Positions 23,974 to 36,655 of a stretch of DNA of 64,000 nt are shown one piece after another. A model generated the notes under the pieces. That model did not search any database and was not told the DNA's origin. It saw only the letters and a list, made by a program, of their open reading frames with translations. The stretch comes from Oxyruncus cristatus. Lineage: Eukaryota; Chordata; Aves; Passeriformes; Cotingidae. How positions within the stretch are numbered: the first letter of the stretch is position 1; each line of letters begins with the position of its first letter. Position numbers and translations under genes: made by a program. The DNA lies in assembly GCA_013399855.1 (NCBI GenBank), contig VXAY01006825.1:124863-188862 (forward strand), given 5' to 3'.

Positions 23974-26900
23974 CTATTAAAATACAAAACACAAAGCCAT
24001 AACAAGTGAAAGCTGGTGTGAAAGTAAAACTATGTTCCTAGGAAAGTCAAAAAGCAAAGTTATACAACACTGGCAAAACATGAAACTCTTTTCCCCTCTG
24101 TCTACCACTTTTACATGGGTACATGTACATGGAACATCTGTAAGATGTGCAATGTTGACCAAGCCATAGCATGCAAAAAATTTATTGTTCATTAAGCCTA
24201 TTTCTGATGGATGTGGAAACAAAATCTGACATCAAAAGCATCAGCCTTGAGGCTACAATGCTAGAAAAAATGCATAGTTGCAGCCAGTGAAATTATTTCA
24301 CTATCATGTTATATTCCAAGCAGTTGGCTCTATTCAAACGCTGAATTTTCCACTTGGCTGAATGTGGCAATATGTTCTCAAAACTCTTCCATTACATTCA
24401 GATCTAATGTACATGGAAGCATAGCTATATGGTAGCGATTCTTCCTGTGGAACTAGTCATGATCTTCTTATATTCCTGTAGCTTTACTATTTGCTATTTG
24501 CTATTCGGCAAAACACTGGAATAGGAGTGGAGCTTTATCCTTCACAGACACCTTTGCGATAAGCAGTACAGAAGCACTTCCAGTTCAAAGATCTGACAGA
24601 CCAGTTCTTGACAATCTATAATATTTGGGGTTCTCCGATTAGAAGTTGCCTGACCTCACATTATTCTATAGTTAATGAATGGTGGGAAAGGGAGGATGAT
24701 CCCACAAAAATATGGGCCTAATTTGGTCTAACTCACTAACCTGACATTAAGTCCTGTAGCACAGGGGCAGAACAGTAGTACCTGCAAGGCACACACGTTA
24801 TGTCCAGTAACAAGAGCCATTTCTTCTGCCAGACCATGGCTGTGCCTTGCTCTTTTCATATTTCTTTCACTCTTCTGTTTGTCTCAGATTCAGAAATTGT
24901 GCTTCAAAGCACATTGGGAGGACACACTAACTCCCATAGGTACCTTCTTCCCATGGAACTTCATGTTACAATCACTTCTCTCTTTTCTACTCACACAGCA
25001 AATATCAGTACCGAGACATGTGGGTTAGTTGCAAGTGTAACAATACATTTCAGTGCACCTTAGAAAACCCAAAACCACTGCTATTTCAAGCAGATGTTTA
25101 ACAAGAAAGAGGGAAAAGCTCATGACCTCATCTTAGAACTTGTCTTTAAATTAATTTGTTTCTCTACGTTGTTCATGTACAAGATAGTGTCATAAGGGAA
25201 GAAGCCACTTGGGAATGATACAGACTCACCATGCTTACTGCAATTCTGGAGGAAGTCAGATGGACAGTTTCTATTAACAACTATTAAACAGCTTAAAGGA
25301 AAAGCAATAGTTCCCCACCCTGCCCCCAAATCCTCCAGAAAACCCAGGCTCATTTAGGAGCAAATAGGAAGAAACTACGTGAAGCAGTATTTTAAATCAT
25401 CAGTGTTCTGGGAGACATCTTCTTCTCTAATAGCAATAGATCTTCCTATTAAAATAAACTGTATTGTAAAATCAAACACCAGTGCTCTAAGCAGGAGTCA
25501 CCAAGAGTGCTAGCAAGTTGTTGCTAGACTGTCAATAGAAAGTTGTGCTAATTTCTTCATATCATCTTGGTCAGACAGGTAACTTTTCTACACAGGATAA
25601 TATAAAATTGGTACTCCAAATGACAGAGTTGATGTATGTGCAGAAATTCTCCTGTGCTTAGTGGAGGAACCAAAGTACTCCAAATGACTGTAAAATCAGC
25701 ATTTGATTGTAGGCTTTTAGTCCAGGACAACTTAAGAGCAAATCCCGTCTTTCATTCTGGACTTCAAGGAGTGAAACTGAAGAAAGGGGAACAATCATTC
25801 ATTACCATCTCTTCACAACATATTTCAGTTAGTATCCGCCAACTAGCAAGACCAAGAGCCCTACCAGCTCCATATTCCAGAGAGCAAAACAAAAAACCTT
25901 TGGAAGTCATGCTCCTATAAGGAATTGTTCTCTGCTTCCCTTTAAGCTGAGGGCAGAACTTCCACTCTAACTCTTGTGAGTAGGTTTAGATACTACCTGG
26001 GAAACCTTCTTGACCTCTGGGAGTAACTGGTGGGTGCTGAGCAGCTTCCTTCCGACCCACTAGGGCTGCACAGCACACTCTTCATAAACCAAATGTTCAA
26101 AACAATTCAGCCGCTTACGTAATTTCCAAACATAGAACTGTTTCAAAATCTGGTGTGTACATCTGCCAAAAGTTCAATTCACTAATTCAAACACCATGCT
26201 TGCTTTCTGCGTACTAGCAGTGTCAGCTAATTGTCTGGTTGAAATCACTTAAAAAACTCTCAGAGAAGACCTATGCCAAACTCATGACTGGGCGTGACTG
26301 ATTGTCAGACGAGCATTCAACAGGAGAACTTCTGCACCGAAGCCACCTCACACAGATTCCTAACTTCTGTAGCAGGTTGGGCTTTAACGCAACCTAAAAT
26401 CAGACATGCTGACACATGGCTTTTCTCCAGACACTATTCTGTGGTATCTGACACTAGTCCATCCTGCATCTTTTTCCCAAGGTAAAATGTGGACAGACAG
26501 ACATTAACACTAACATAGAGGTGACTTACCTCCAAGCACTCAAGTCAGATTTATATGCCCGAGTTTTTCAGCCTAATTTCACTTTTCAGTGTAAAGTCTG
26601 TTTCTCTTAAAGTTTAAATGCAGGGAAGTTCTAGAGTACTTTTCTCTCTATCAAGCAATAGCAAGAAGCATGGCATGTTGCAGCAAGTCTGTCCATATGA
26701 TACAATCAATTTGCTTCATTCTGGCATGAGGCTGTGAACCTTTACACAAAAAAGTCCTTGCCTCTCTCTTCAACGGTGCAAGTGCCATAGATGTAAAGGA
26801 GATTATACTGAGACTGCATCATCGATGGTGTATCCCATCTTGTGGCACTAGGATACAAGGATTCTATCCAAAAACATTACTACTAGGCATAAGTTTCACA

Positions 26901-29900
26901 ATTAGATGGTCTGAGGCAGTTCAAAATTTCAGCTCACTCCCTAGCTTGTTTCCTAGTTCCTGGTACAAGCTTACTTGATCTCAAAAACAAACCTGTTATT
27001 CTTCATACATAATCTGGGAAAAAAAGTGTTTGAACTTCTCAGCTTTCAACACCTTTTTTTAGAAATAGCATGATCAGCTATTTAAAGACTGTTAATAGAT
27101 GTCCCTTGATTGCTAGGAAACCACATTGCATTAAAACACTAAACAACATCCCCAGGCTGCTTTTAGCATCTAATATGCAATTTATATTATTTAATGTCTG
27201 TGTTAGCATACCCATCAGGCACTGATCTCATCTATTGTCAAAAACAAAGCAAAGCTGAGCTTGTTCTTGGCTGAGTGGTTCTCCAGGAGAACAAAATACA
27301 GAACTTCACAAGACAGCAATCTCTCAGGAGACAGCATTCTACTATTAAAAGCTATGCTATTATCAAATGTAGTAAATCTATGGCTACTGAACATCTTGAC
27401 ATGAGAAAATATGAAAGGATCCAGTTTATAAACAAGACAACACACTGATAATTAAATCACATACTTAGAAAATAAATAGCCACCTATAAGAGCAAGAACT
27501 GAGTAAGGCCCGTAGAATGAAAACTGATGTGGTCCTAAGAGATGGAGATTTAATATTTAAAGAAGAAATCCCCAAGGTTTGAGCTATGCAATATATTCTT
27601 TCCCAGGAGACTAAGGCAAATGCACAGAAGGCAGAAGAATTCTGCTGACCAGAGTTTCTTTTGCCTTATTAACACCCTCTTATTTCAGGTTAGCTGAACT
27701 ATAGCTTATCTAAGACAATCTTCATCAGAGACTGAGACATTAAAACACCTTAACTAGGTCAAAGACTTAATACCAAAACCTCTGTTGCTTCTCTTGCTCT
27801 GTTTTCAGGTGTCATCCTACAACCTTAGATCCAAATATTACTTGTTCTAGCCTTCTCTGAAGCCAGGCCATTTGTGTATGCCACAGTAAAATGAAGCCAA
27901 GATGGATAGAAAGTGTAGACTTATTTATGGTGGTTTACATTTTGTATGTTACGAAGTATTAGTCTTTTAATATTCACACCTTACAGGGAATAGTATAATT
28001 CCTGGTAAACAAGTCCTGGTAAACAAGTTCTGGCAAGGAAGAGTCACACTGTGTAGATAAGATCAGGACAACTTGTAACACTTCTGATGACAGTTAAAGT
28101 TCAAAGTTCCCTCTGAAATAAAGTCCTAGTATCTCCTGCTTTCTTTGCTGTCTCGGGTCTGATTACCTCTTTCCCTTCAAACTGTTCTCTTCAAAGCAGC
28201 TGCTAATCCAAACACGGGTTTGGCTTTGCATTGCATTTGCAGGGTGCATCCTTCTGGGTTTATTACACTAAGAAAGTGATTGATGCAAACCTGAAGCAAA
28301 AAGCAGCAGAGCACTGATATAGTTCTGTGCTCAGCTTCTCAGCAGTATTTAGGGTTTGTGTCATGTATTTTCTTTTTAATCTGACTTTATCAGAACATTT
28401 CCAAAGTTTTAAGAAAGCAGTTGGGTTTTTACTCCACAAACATCAGCTTTGTTCCACTTTAAAACATCATACAACAGCCTGGGTTTAAAACAGCAGGTTT
28501 CAAAACTAAGCATAGAATTTGTGACATGAATATCAACATCAATGTCATGACTGGACCTTACTATATTTATACAGAACAGCAGCATGTCCTTGAGATTTTT
28601 TTGTTTTAGGAGTGCAAGACAAGGACTTCACTGCCCACATTCCTCTTCAAGAGCAGAAAGATTACAAGGTTTAGATTCAATGTGTAATTCAAGGTTTTTT
28701 CTGTATGAAGACAACAGCAGGGCTAGAAGCTGTACACAGCAGTCAGCTCACTGTTCCTGTTGCTACAGAACATTCTCTATCAGACAGTCTAACACAAAAA
28801 AGGGGGAGTAACAATTAAGTCCTGCTTTCTGTGTGCAAGGCAGAGACCTGGTGGTTTGTCAAAACTCTCAATCAGACAATGTCAAAGTTGATCTCCCCAT
28901 TCAACAAGTCCTAGTCCAGTATATAGCCACAAGAATCCTTCATTCAGAGAAAGGAAAAGCCACTAGGAAAATGCCTTTCTATGGATCAGGGTGTGTAGTA
29001 GGGAAGTCTTCATCGAAACATGATCTGTGCATTTACAGGCTATGTGCTTCAAAGGCAATCCAACTAAAACCACAAAGTTAGAAAGGCAATTTGTCCGCCT
29101 GACTTGAAATACTGATTTTGTTTATTGCTTTCATTTAAATGCTTACAGCCTTCTTGCCAGTAACCACCTCCACAGCTATTATTTGGATAGCAAGTGAACA
29201 TGACACTGATTATCTGCCCAGTGCTCATGTAGTGAAGGTCATTCTGCAGCTGGAAGTAACGTGGAAGTAAGGGCTAACAGAATGCTCATCCTCCTCCTTT
29301 CCTCTCTGTAGGAAACTTTATGGAGACATAAAGCAGTCATCTAAGATACCAGTTGCTTGCTGTAGGGCAGACAAAGAGAAAATAGTCTTCCTGACCCAGT
29401 GCTATTTAAAAAAAAACCAAAAACAGTTATTATCAAAGTCTATCAGAGATAAAATCATCTGATTCCCAATTGCAAACCACTGCACAAGAATGGCACACTT
29501 CAAAATTGGTGATTAAATCAAAGTCAGACTCTAGCCACATCCTATACTTTGTAAATTGAAGACTTTGCAGTATGACTGCCCTTCAGCCTGAGAGTCATCT
29601 CTGCTCTGGATATAAAAAGTAGAGCATGCTAAACCTTGACACCAGCAATCATCTGTACGTTTGATGCTACATGAGCTATCAAGAAGCACAGATGTGTTTA
29701 GACCAGGGAGGACGGAGTCCTGATACAATTCTTTTAGTGGCAGTAGAATAGGGGGATTAGTGTGTAAGGAGAAAGAGATAGGCCGATGAATTGTCCAGCA
29801 TGTCCCCTCCTCAGAGATACCCTAAGATTGTGGGTTGCTGACATACATAATGGGTAGGAATGCATATAACACAAGATTAAATTAGTTGTTATGAATGCAG

Positions 29901-32900
29901 ATATCTGTAAAACCACTAAGGTCTGCTGTGCTGGCAATAGCATGTACACTTCCCATGATGTTCAACATGCTCAGAAAACCTTTCTCTTTCCAGACACCTT
30001 TCTCCTTCCAGGCCTGTACATTACTGTATATTGTATTGTTATCCATTTGACAAAATACATGTCAAGGAGAATGCAGGATTTCATAAGATCTTTGTCAATG
30101 CAGCAGGGTTGTGAGGGGAAGGTTTTAAGCTTACCTCCTTTCACTACATCTGTGTTGAGTCTAATCCAAAAGAAGAGAGTCCTTATAATCTCTGCACACT
30201 TCTGCTTGTATTTGGGTTTTGTGCTGTCAGACTAATGACCGTGAACTATCTTTTGACTCTTGCCATAGGAGGCTGGCCAGACAACAGCTCTCTAAGAGGA
30301 ATCCTTGGTTTTGCCTAGAGCAGGGGGGTTGGGAGTTCAGAACCCAAGATGCTATTTTAAAAGCAACACAAGTGCCGCAGGACAAACAAGGCATTTGTAT
30401 GCACCATAGTATCTTCCTCTTATCTTAAAAAAACCCCCTCACTCAAACTCTTATGCAGCAAAGTATGAAAGCTTCTCTCTTACTGGGGACATATATCATC
30501 TTACAGATCTGAAAAACTTTGGCTAAACTGATTTAATACGACAAGCTATAACGGGAAGAGGGGGGAACACTCTTAATATGACAGTAATGAATTCCAGTGA
30601 ATTTTAGTGTGATTTCTGAACAAGAAGAATACATTAACAGAATTGGCTGGTTCTGAAAGATGGTGGTTGCTACATGTAAAAATAAAGCCTGTTTGGACTA
30701 CAGGGTTTAATTCTGGGCACCAGAAGAAAGTATTAAAGACTATCTTCTACAAAAAAACCACAACCAACCAAGAGTCACCTAAAGCAACCTATAAAACAGC
30801 GTGTGCAATCCTAGAAATTACCCCTGAGCACAGCATTGACGTGATGATTATTAAGACAGGCAAGAGAGGGCATCTCTTTTTCTCCTGGCATGTCATTCCA
30901 GATCAGGACCATATAAGCATTACAGAGTTTTTCACAACAAGATTAGAAAAACTGGACCTTCACAGAAGTGCACAGCATGAACTGGTGGGTAAGGACACCT
31001 TGTTTTTATTTCTGCACAGAGGCCTTGAAAGGGCCAGATTGAGCAGAAAAGCCTTGTGCACAGTGGAACTTTTCAACTGAGGTAGAATACCTCACTCCTA
31101 CTTCCAAAAAGAAAATATAAATTGGTGAGGAGGACCAAAATCAGCCACAAGCCTTCAAAACTGCTTGAAGCTACATCCTTTCACACTCACAACAGTATCC
31201 GGAACACAGGAAAAGTATGTGGGCACATGTTTTTTGAAAGACTTTCTGCTTTACTGCATAAATGACATGGGTCAGTGAACCTACAGGTCAGCTCAGCATA
31301 GTCATACGACTCCTTGCCCACCCAAGGGCCTTTGTCAGAGCTGAAATAACTAGGCTGAACATAAAAAGACGTAATATAAATACAAAATGTATGTGTGGGG
31401 AGTGGGTCGTAAAGATGGGAACAAAAGACGTTTATTTAAAAATCCTTTTGCAGACAAGATGCTGTTCCTTGGAATAACTATTTTTATATTACAGTTTACC
31501 TACCACGGCAGACTCCCAAGAATAGCACTGGAGTAATATTTGTAGGTGTTATGTTCTATACATTATTATTATTATCTTGGAAAAGGTTATTGCAGCAAAG
31601 GTTGGTTCTGGCCCAACTGCACAGAAGCATTATTCTTTCCCCTGCAAATAATGCAGCATTTCATTTGTCTGTAGGACAAAGCAGCCAGAACACTTTCAAC
31701 CCATAAAAGACCAGTTATGCCTTCGGAGAGTTGAGCAGTTCTTACAACATAATATTTCCCCACACAAATTTAAAAGCCATCTTGAACAAGCAGCTGCCTG
31801 GAAGCTAGGGAGCAAAATATCCCAATGAGATTTATTTTGTTTTTAAGGTACTACTCAGGAAGATGAAGAGAGGAATAAATTCCAGCCTTTTTGGTAAAGA
31901 AAGTTTTTAAAATTGAGAGCTGATTGCTTTGGAAGAAACCTGCCAGATTAGTCAAGGTGCTTTTGTAGCAATGATCATCCCCCAGATTTGTCTCCACGAG
32001 TTCCAGGCACAACAGGATTTCAAATGTTTCATACTTAGATAAACCATGTGGCTATCTAGAGTTGTTGGAAAACATAGGGAGCCACATCTTACAATCATCT
32101 AACTGGTCCATGGCCAGAAAGATCACTTTTCACTGCTGACTTCTGTCAAAAGCAGACTTTAGGAAAATTCCACGCAGACTCAGACATCTAACAGTCAACA
32201 TCAAGGTCTTGCACGCCACAAATGGCGTTACAATACTGTAGCAACAAAGTAGCAAATCTTAACATGAGAATGTGAAGAGGGAAGGGGTGAGGGGGTTTTT
32301 GAACAAAACTGAAACAGAAGTGACTTTACTCTCTCGCATCCATTTACGTATAATCAGCAAGACATTCACAGTAGAGTGGCCTGCCCAGCAGTCAGGTGCT
32401 GAAGTGCATGTATCTCAGTGTTTACCAAGAACTCTTTAAAATGACAGAAGTATGATGGATGAAGTATTAAGTCCTCTGTTGAGTCCTCCTCCTGTGCCCT
32501 GGATTCCTCTGAGTTTGGAAACATTGTGCCAGTCTTTGGTCTGATCTTCTGTACTGCAAGCTGACAGTCTGTCTCTCCAATCATTCCACCTCTGTGGATC
32601 ATTAGGATTTGCTCACCATCCTACATATTTGTTTGGTTGTGTTACGGTTCCTACTCTGTTTTCTCCCATTTGTCGTCATCTCTAAATAGCTTGGGTCTCT
32701 CTTACAGCTTAGAAGATAGCTTCCTTCTTTTAGGCTGCCCTTTCCAGGCTGTATTCCCTGAGAAGCTGTACATACTGGTGCTGGGGTTGCAGTGACATGC
32801 TAATATAGGTGCCATGGTACAACAGAGGGCATTAGCATAGCCTTTCTCCAACTGTTCCCTCCTCCTGCTGCTCCCAAAACCACACATGCCCATTCACATG

Positions 32901-33938
32901 AGTCTTATAATTTCTATCATAATACTCACACAGATTTGACTCAGTAGTGCTACCAACATTAAAGTGCCTGGGAGGGAAGAAAAAGACTTTTTACTTGATT
33001 GAGGATTTTGAGAGCCTGGTTTTGGCACTCTCCAAAATTTTTAGCTTGACTGAAATGTGTGCCTTGATTCTCTGCTGTGTAAATAATGATGATGACCAGT
33101 TTATCATCTGTCTCTACTCACTGTAAGTGTTTGAGAACACAGATTGTTTTGGTTGTGCGTGATAGGATGCTGAGCATGTGGTGGCACCAAGTTTAGCAGG
33201 TATGTCTCAGTGTTACAGACATAATGAGCTCCTGCAGGGAGGAAGACTCCTCCCTCTCCTATGGTGTGGAGATGCACAAACCAGAGAGATCCAGCAATTC
33301 TGTTGCAAGGGACTATTTCTATCTTAACTGGTTTTGTATGTTAATAGCAGCAAACCATGTTTACAATTCCTGTGCAAACACAGCTTGCTATAGAAGTATT
33401 TTTTCTTAAGCACAGAAGCAGAAATTGTCAGTTTATGCAGTTCCTTGCTTGCTTGTGCCATTTCTTACTGTACGTGCAAGCTAGGATATTTGAAGTACGA
33501 TGAGGGTTTTTCACCCTCCCCTTTTAACTGAATGTAGGGTCTGAAAGGAGGGTTTGGAACAAGCAAAGGGAGAGATCTTCTATATTCTCCTCACTGCACA
33601 TTTCATTCTTGACCTAAATGAGCAGCTTTCAAAGCATCAAAGTAGCATTTGTGTTCTCTGCTCTCAAGCCTTGAATTCTGCCTATGGGTTAATCTCACTG
33701 GTGGCGTTATACTCACAAGCCATTTAGTCACAAGGAATAGGCTAACAGTACTTGATCATTTGGCTACTGAAGAGCCATCATCAGGAATGACATTCTACCA
33801 CTGTCAATAGAGGCTGGAGATGAACCTTTGGATTTTGGGGTTATGTCAGGTTCAATCCTGTTAGTCACTAACTCCCATTAAGGACAAGTTGAAGCTCACC
33901 AGAGATGGATGACTATCTGCACCTCACTGGCTTTCACC
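23974..33938. other. unique AT-rich sequence, no gene recognised
   Basis: About 10 kb without a supported gene or recognised transposon. Frames reach 145 codons (30643-31080, plus) but show no known motif. Simple features are CTATTTG x3 at 24487-24507, a 15-base tandem repeat with CTGGTAAACAAGT core at 28000-28037, and ATT x4 at 31562-31575. Confidence 0.6.
28000..28037. repeat. 15-bp tandem repeat, about 2.5 units
   Basis: CCTGGTAAACAAGT occurs twice in direct succession and a diverged third partial copy (TTCTGGCAAGG) follows. It is a local duplication. Confidence 0.8.
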
Positions 33939-34459
33939 CACAGTTCAAGTCAGAGGGGACAGAGGAAGCAGAGAGAGGAGCAGTAAACAAACACAGCAAA
34001 ATGTTAAAAAAGCTGGGGCTTTTTGTAGGGTGCCTAACATATAAAAACTTCCACAACTTTTCTGTATTCCTGAATTTTTGCTGCATTAGAGCATTTTTCT
34101 CCACTTGAGCTATTTCACAGTCAGTGCCCATTCCCTCTGCAATGTTCAGCTCTAATTTAAAAGTTTAGATATATGAAGTGACATCATTTTAACTCTGTTT
34201 TATGGATAAGATGCATGTGGATACAGTAGATGTGAACCATTCCAATACATTAGTGTAAGGAGCTGCAGAAGCCATTCTGGGCACCTGACCTGTAACACTG
34301 AATTAGATGGTTATTCCAGGATAAGTATCCCAGAGAAGTTCTCAATAGACATACTCAATATCATAAAATTATATTGGGTTACGCCCTAAAGAAAAAGAAC
34401 TAACAAAGAATAAGTAAAGATTTTAAAGTAACACAGAACAAAAGTAAAATTAGTGTAAG
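33939..34459. repeat. 521-bp direct repeat, left copy (probable false duplication)
   Basis: This stretch is repeated at 34461-34981 with an offset of 522 bases. The only difference I found is A at 34435 against G at 34957. The two copies are separated by exactly one N. A single N at the seam and near-perfect identity point to an assembly join that kept both haplotypes or both contig ends, not a biological tandem duplication. Confidence 0.93.
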
Positions 34460-34460
34460 N
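34460..34460. other. single-N assembly seam
   Basis: A lone N sits exactly between the two copies of the 521-bp repeat. It marks a contig join of unknown or nominal gap size. Confidence 0.95.
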
Positions 34461-34981
34461 CACAGTTCAAGTCAGAGGGGACAGAGGAAGCAGAGAGAGG
34501 AGCAGTAAACAAACACAGCAAAATGTTAAAAAAGCTGGGGCTTTTTGTAGGGTGCCTAACATATAAAAACTTCCACAACTTTTCTGTATTCCTGAATTTT
34601 TGCTGCATTAGAGCATTTTTCTCCACTTGAGCTATTTCACAGTCAGTGCCCATTCCCTCTGCAATGTTCAGCTCTAATTTAAAAGTTTAGATATATGAAG
34701 TGACATCATTTTAACTCTGTTTTATGGATAAGATGCATGTGGATACAGTAGATGTGAACCATTCCAATACATTAGTGTAAGGAGCTGCAGAAGCCATTCT
34801 GGGCACCTGACCTGTAACACTGAATTAGATGGTTATTCCAGGATAAGTATCCCAGAGAAGTTCTCAATAGACATACTCAATATCATAAAATTATATTGGG
34901 TTACGCCCTAAAGAAAAAGAACTAACAAAGAATAAGTAAAGATTTTAAAGTAACACGGAACAAAAGTAAAATTAGTGTAAG
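34461..34981. repeat. 521-bp direct repeat, right copy (probable false duplication)
   Basis: This is the second copy of the sequence at 33939-34459, from CACAGTTCAAGTCAG to ATTAGTGTAAG. Sequence unique to the right side (TGTATAAAGC...) follows it, and sequence unique to the left side precedes the first copy. Collapsing the two copies gives one continuous locus. Confidence 0.93.
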
Positions 34982-35440
34982 TGTATAAAGCAATTGCTCG
35001 CCCCAAAGCATCCTGAGAAGGTGGAGGGAGAAAAGGTAGCCTGTCGGTTACCTCCACAGCTTTGATGGAACTTCTCCTGGATTTTTGCTTATGTCCAATC
35101 TCTTCTCATACCTTTTTCTTTAGGCAGTTGAGCGGCTATAGTTAATAAATTAATTTTTAGGGTGATAGGCAGATGAAACAGGCCCAAGGATCAACCTCCC
35201 CAGTTGCCAGGATGTTGGGGGGGAGGAAAGCTGTGTTATCTCCACATCACTCCTTTCTTGTTTTAATGTCTCCCCAGGTGCTGGGCTTTTCCAGGAAAAC
35301 ATCAGGATCCTCTGTCTTCCTTTTGTGTGGCCTTATCTATCACCTTACACCCATCACGCTGTTGAATGTCTCTACACTGAGTTACATTTATAGCTCTCTA
35401 TTAGGTATTTACTACAATGCCCAACACAAAAACACTGCTT
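34982..35440 (+). mobile_element. possible LTR remnant
   Basis: Directly after the repeated block comes TGTATAAAGCAATTGCTC with a TATAAA box (34984-34989). AATAAA follows at 35144-35149, and a less AT-rich tract ends near TACTACAATGCCCAACACA. Promoter then polyadenylation signal at about 160 bases is the layout of an LTR's U3/R boundary, and the text resembles avian ERV LTR sequence as I remember it. No target duplication was found and the left end is uncertain because the seam is adjacent. A 121-codon frame (35173-35538) overlaps it and is not recognisable. Confidence 0.35.
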
Positions 35441-36240
35441 TTAGGCAGCCAGAAGTAAATGCTGAGAATCTTTGTCTTGTTTTGTTCTGCTTAGAACTGC
35501 TCACAAAAGTTCAGTGTTCTATTACCACGTACATGTAGGAGACTTTCTGTAACCTCTTGAAATTCCACAGCTTGGCATGCACTTATTAAACCTTCTGGGA
35601 AGGAAGTCTAGCTTGTATCTGCATAATGAAAACAAATGTGAGGAAACACAAAAGCATTGACATGGGATGCTCATCCTCTTTTCAATATCTGGGAGCATAT
35701 CAGACTTGAGGCTATGACAATTAACTATTGGAAGATCTGAAGGAAAGCTATTGGAGTGTCCTTCTGCACACATAGCATATTCAAAATGTCAGTAGAAGGT
35801 ATGGAGGTTCTGTAGCTTATTTATAGTTATTCTAAACTGTAGAATTTTGTTTACAGCTTTGTAAAGGTGCATGCATTCTTCTTAACACGAGAATTAAATT
35901 TGTTTGCAAACTTGTCAAAAGGCATTTTCATACGACTTTGCATATAATCTCATGTACAGAGATACCCAAAATCCTCTCTGTTTAAGTAATTGTAATCATA
36001 ATGTTGATATGTTGACAGTATTTTCATGTAAGAATGGCAAAATAGCAGTTTAGGAAGAAAACTCAGTCATACAATCCTATATTATGAGCAGTTGGCTATA
36101 CTGCTTTGCAATAGAAATTTGTTTCATTTTGTCTATATGTGAGAAGTAAAGGACCGGTTTTATTACAAGCAAATGAAATGAACATAGAATATTAACAAAA
36201 AGTAATCTTAAATCTTTTTTTTTTTTCCTTATTACTAACC
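35441..36240. other. unique AT-rich sequence, no gene recognised
   Basis: Only short frames with no motif are present. The sequence becomes strongly AT-rich toward 36240, and its composition changes abruptly at the start of the next element. Confidence 0.65.
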
Positions 36241-36655
36241 TATAGGCGTTCCGCGGAGATTGTAAGGTATGCATTTCAGTTCTGAGATGTATGCCAGGGA
36301 ATTTAGCGTACGGGGACAGGGTAATTACATGTAGTTTTCTCAGCCCCCGCCACGTGGTGAACCATGCGGCCAGATGGAGGCTGCCGTATTACCTGAAACC
36401 TTACCCCCCTGGCATGGGAGGAGGCACAGGAGAGCCAATCTGAAGAAGAGAAATGCCTCCCGTGTCATGAACAGGGGTTGGACTTTGAAAGGTGCTTAAA
36501 AGCGGGGTTTTTGAATTGGAAGGTGTGCTTTTTGGTACATCTTGAACCTTGAGCACCCAACACGTGTTGTAATTAAATTTCCCTAATTTTTATTTTCTTT
36601 GTTCTGTGAGTATTTTTTCATTGCCGTAAATTTTAAAGAGGATATTTTTCTAACA
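36241..36655 (+). mobile_element. probable solo LTR (related to the LTR at 39766-40322)
   Basis: A CpG-bearing, GC-richer block begins abruptly near GGCGTTCCGCGGAG and ends with ATATTTTTCTAACA at 36655. It contains a TATA-like TTAAAAG at 36496 and ATTAAA at 36572, a spacing of 76 bases. The LTR at 39766-40322 has exactly the same spacing, the shared GCACCCARCACG motif between those signals, GCCGT after the ATTAAA, and an end of the form GATATTTNTC...ACA. I infer the two are related LTRs in the same orientation. The 5' end is not fixed: a TGTAAGG at 36261 is one option, and no clear target duplication was found. Confidence 0.7.

Noticed and set aside
30643..31080. 145-codon plus-strand frame
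   Set aside because: No recognisable family, arbitrary start, no exon boundaries or polyadenylation context. I could not support it above chance.
35173..35538. 121-codon plus-strand frame with hydrophobic stretches
   Set aside because: It overlaps a probable LTR remnant, and the translation has no recognisable membrane-protein pattern or start context.
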